From Streptomyces antioxidans (GTDB lineage Bacteria > Actinomycetota > Actinomycetes > Streptomycetales > Streptomycetaceae), in the NCBI RefSeq assembly GCF_000968685.2, contig NZ_LAKD02000052.1, positions 1-64,000 on the forward strand: a stretch of DNA of 64,000 bases. The letters run 5' to 3'. How positions within the stretch are numbered: the stretch's first letter is position 1; the number at the start of each line of letters is the position of its first letter. The notes under the pieces were generated by a model. The model was not told the origin of the DNA. It saw only the letters and a program-made list of their open reading frames with translations, and searched no databases. Both the position numbers and the translations under genes were made by a program. Positions 62,080 to 64,000 of this stretch are shown here, one piece after another.

Positions 62080-62858
62080 CCGCTGCATTCCCAGGTGCCG
62101 TGCGGCGCTCGGTAGACGGCGAAACCCGGCTCGGTGCGCAGGTATTCGGCGCCGGCGGGGGCGTGGGCGGCACCCTTGTTGGCCGCCGGGACGTGCGCCT
62201 CGGCCGTCGCGCCCACCGGGACGCGCACCGTGAGGCGGACCGTCTTGTCGATCTGCGACCAGGACACCGCCGCCGGGCCTCGGACGGTGTGGAGTTCGGT
62301 ACGCGCCCAGTCCACTCCGGCTCGGGCGTCCGGGCGGACGGTGAAGGTGCGGTAGCCGGCGTCGCCGGGGCGCGGTCCTGCCACGTTCTCGTACAGCCAC
62401 TGCACGATCGTGCCCAGGAAGTAGTGGTCGTGGGAGCGGGAATCCAGCGGCCAGTACTCCCACATGGTGTCGGCGCCCCGCTCGAACCAGTGGCCCCAGC
62501 CGGGGTAGGTCCGCTGGGTGGCGACGGCGTGGGCCACCTCGGGGTGGCCGCTCGCGCTGAGGGCGCGCAGCAGGACGCTGGTGCCGAGGCGGCCGGTGTT
62601 GAGGTGGTTGCCGCGCTTTTCGATGTCGGCGAGGAGCGAGGCGGTGACGCTCGCCTTCGCGCCGGCCGGGACCATGCCGAAGGCGAGCGGGATGCAATTG
62701 CTCGCCTGGCGGTATTCGGGGTCCTTGGCGGTGCGGTAGTGGCCGTCGGAGCCGAGGAACTCCTTGTTGAAGGCGTCCTTGAGCTTCTTCGCCGCGGCCC
62801 GGAAGCGGTCGCGGTGCGCGGTGTCGCCGGTGAGCTCCGCCATGTCGGCGGTGCCCCT
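62080..62858 (-). pseudogene. 3' fragment of an alpha-L-rhamnosidase (GH78)
   Basis: About 260 codons match the end of the GH78 (alpha/alpha)6 barrel and C-terminal domain: RFRAAAKKLKDAFNKEFLG, GRLGTSVLLRALSASG, YPGWGHWFERGADTMWEYW and LGTIVQWLYENVAG. The signal peptide, N-terminal beta domains and the catalytic-acid half (some 600 residues) are missing, and the normal stop is lost. The left edge is vague; the right edge joins an oxidoreductase fragment near 62858. Confidence 0.8.
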
Positions 62859-63165
62859 CCGGGCTGAACAGGCTGGCGCGTTCGCGGAAGACGTCGACGG
62901 CGAACTGGCCGCGGCTGCCGATGGCTTCGACGGCGAGGTGGTGCTTGTTGTCGTCGGCGCCGAGGAAGCCGGAGGAGCCGGAGAGGCTGCAGATGCCGCC
63001 GTCCTGCAGGGACAGGGTGATGGCGTCGTGGAGCTCCACGGGGCCGCCTTGGGGTGCCCAGGTCAGGGCGAAGGCGCCGGTCGCCCGGGCTTCGGACAGT
63101 CCGAAGGCCAGGGCGAGTGCGTGGGAGAGCTGGGCTTGGCCGTAGCCGCCGCCCGAGAGCGCCGC
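62858..63165 (-). pseudogene. 3' fragment of a Gfo/Idh/MocA-family oxidoreductase
   Basis: Minus-strand codons give HALALAFGLSEARATGAFAL, ELHDAITLSLQDGGICSLSG, HHLAVEAIGSRGQFAVDVFR, typical of the C-terminal sheet domain of Gfo/Idh/MocA sugar dehydrogenases. There is no Rossmann half; an N-terminal fragment of such a gene lies on the other strand at 63209. Confidence 0.7.
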
Positions 63166-63208
63166 CTCGCGGCCCGCATCCCGCCGTACCAGAACAGGGG
63201 TCACCATC

Positions 63209-63290
63209 GTGGACAAGCTTCGCCTCGGCGTCATCGGGGCCGGATCGTGGGCCGTGGCAGCGCACCTGCCGGCGCTGGCCTCGCGCCGGG
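63209..63290 (+). pseudogene. 5' fragment of a Gfo/Idh/MocA-family oxidoreductase
   Basis: From a GTG at 63209 about 27 codons read MDKLRLGVIGAGSWAVAAHL, the NAD-binding start of a Gfo/Idh/MocA enzyme, then similarity stops where a minus-strand permease fragment begins. With the 3' fragment at 62858-63165 on the opposite strand, this suggests an inversion through such a gene or through two of them. Confidence 0.65.
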
Positions 63291-63363
63291 CCTGGTCGGC
63301 GTCTGCTGATGAGGTCTTCTCGGCTCCATCGGGGGCCTGTTCGTTGTCGGGCACGTTGGCCAT
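63288..63363 (-). pseudogene. 5' fragment of a sugar ABC transporter permease gene
   Basis: An ATG at 63363 with AGGAGA upstream lies 29 bases after the ABC ATPase stop, the normal place of an RbsC-type permease gene. About 25 hydrophilic codons (MANVPDNEQAPDGAEKTSSA) remain before the junction; no membrane segment is left. Confidence 0.5.
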
Positions 63364-63392
63364 GGGGCTTTCTCCTGATGTGGTGGGCTGCC

Positions 63393-63736
63393 TCATCCGC
63401 CGGCGGCGTCCATCAGGGACTCGGTGGTGATCTGGCCGCCGGCGAGTTCCCGGGTGACCCGGCCGCGGATCATGACCACGGCACGGCCGGCGAGTTGGAC
63501 GACCTCTTCGTAGTCGCTGGTGGCGACGACGATGGCGGCTCCGTCAGCAGCCATCCGGCGCAGCGCGGTGTAGATGTCGGCGCGGGCGCCGACGTCGACG
63601 CCGCGCATGGGTTCGACGAGGGCGAGCAGGGACGAGCCGCATTCGAGCCAGCGGGCGAGCAGCACCTTTTGCTGTTGGCCGCCGGAGAGGCTGGCCAGCA
63701 GCTGGCCGGCGCCACCGGTGGCGCGGATATTGAGCG
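63393..63736 (-). pseudogene. 3' fragment of a sugar ABC transporter ATPase (RbsA-like)
   Basis: About 114 codons encode the end of the second nucleotide-binding domain of a ribose/rhamnose-type importer ATPase: signature LSGGQQQKVLLARWLE, a Walker B region reading LLALVEPMRGVDVGA, then VVATSDYEEVVQLAGRAVV and a stop at 63393. The first 380 or so codons are missing; the break is near 63736, where a plus-strand glycosidase fragment starts. Confidence 0.8.
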
Positions 63737-64000
63737 TTGCGCTACGCCACCGACGCCGGTCCCGTGCTGCCACACGGCGACGGCCCCGGACGTTGCGACG
63801 TCGACGGGGCCCGCGACGTCTGGGTCTACCAAGATCGCGGCACCCTCTACATGAACTACGCCGGCGCGGGCGATGAGGGCTGGCTCGCCTGCCTCGCCGC
63901 CAGCACCGACGGCACCCGGTGGGAAAGGCACGGCCCGGTCCTGCAGCTGGGGCCGCCCGGCTCCGACGACGGCGGCTCCGCCAGCTACGGCGTCACTTAC
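63734..64000 (+). pseudogene. Truncated glycosidase of the GH43/GH130 beta-propeller type (runs off the window)
   Basis: The open frame from 63734 to the window end reads VWVYQDRGTLYMNYAGAGDE, LACLAASTDGTRWERHGPVL and GPPGSDDGGSASYG, the repeated blade pattern (display, tolerance, 'sample then warning' motif with DGxxW) of five-bladed glycosidases and phosphorylases. There is no start codon with a ribosome-binding site; a stop at 63731 and the ATPase fragment abut it, so the 5' end is lost. The gene continues beyond 64000. Confidence 0.6.

Overview
The base composition (about 72% GC, strong G/C bias at third codon positions), GTG/TTG starts, purine-rich ribosome-binding sites and DmdR/IdeR-type iron boxes point to Streptomyces or a close actinomycete relative. 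The gene mix is accessory: local regulators with their operators, solitary enzymes, one complete siderophore cluster and several truncated genes. This suggests a chromosome arm or a plastic part of the core. I see no rRNA, tRNA, CRISPR array or intact insertion sequence.

Layout. 1-5.3 kb: a minus-strand operon of transketolase, a short-form 6-phosphogluconate dehydrogenase, glucose-6-phosphate dehydrogenase and 3-methyladenine DNA glycosylase, coupled by 4-base overlaps. 5.4-13 kb: a HAD phosphatase, an orphan sensor kinase, the tail of a lost flavin oxidoreductase, a TetR regulator, an FMN reductase, and a LysR regulator divergent from an EamA exporter. 12-16 kb: CBS-BON and universal stress proteins behind tandem repeats, two methyltransferases and a CDGSH protein. 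16-26 kb: a GH65 phosphorylase, NAD formate dehydrogenase, LysR, M24 peptidase, DUF2180, a four-module Cys/His protein coupled to a Pro/Arg-rich peptide, and an MFS exporter divergent from its TetR.

26.0-44.1 kb is the centrepiece, a catecholate siderophore locus. It carries the enterobactin genes entA, entC, an entE-entB(isochorismatase) fusion, a free aryl carrier protein and a serine-specific entF. Beside them lie homologues of all three cytoplasmic/inner-membrane salmochelin functions: IroB C-glucosyltransferase, an IroC-like single-chain ABC exporter and an IroD-like esterase. FepB/D/G-type import genes complete the set. Two iron boxes sit in the two divergent promoter regions. Together the genes predict an iron-repressed pathway that makes 2,3-dihydroxybenzoate, trimerises DHB-serine, C-glucosylates the product, exports it, re-imports the ferric complex and hydrolyses it.

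44.2-54.1 kb: a methyltransferase, a DUF1877 protein, an aromatic-ring monooxygenase divergent from its TetR, and a GntR-flanked operon of aldehyde dehydrogenase, FAD oxidase, amino-acid/amine permease and a Cache-domain protein. 54.2-60.8 kb: a three-gene minus-strand system of a HExxH-plus-VWA protein, a protein with two P-loop ATPase domains, and a 985-residue probable helical-repeat protein. It resembles MoxR-VWA ternary systems. 61.0-64.0 kb: one lipoprotein, then a mosaic of truncated sugar-utilisation genes (GH78, Gfo/Idh/MocA, ABC permease, ABC ATPase, GH43/GH130-like), evidence of repeated deletion and inversion.
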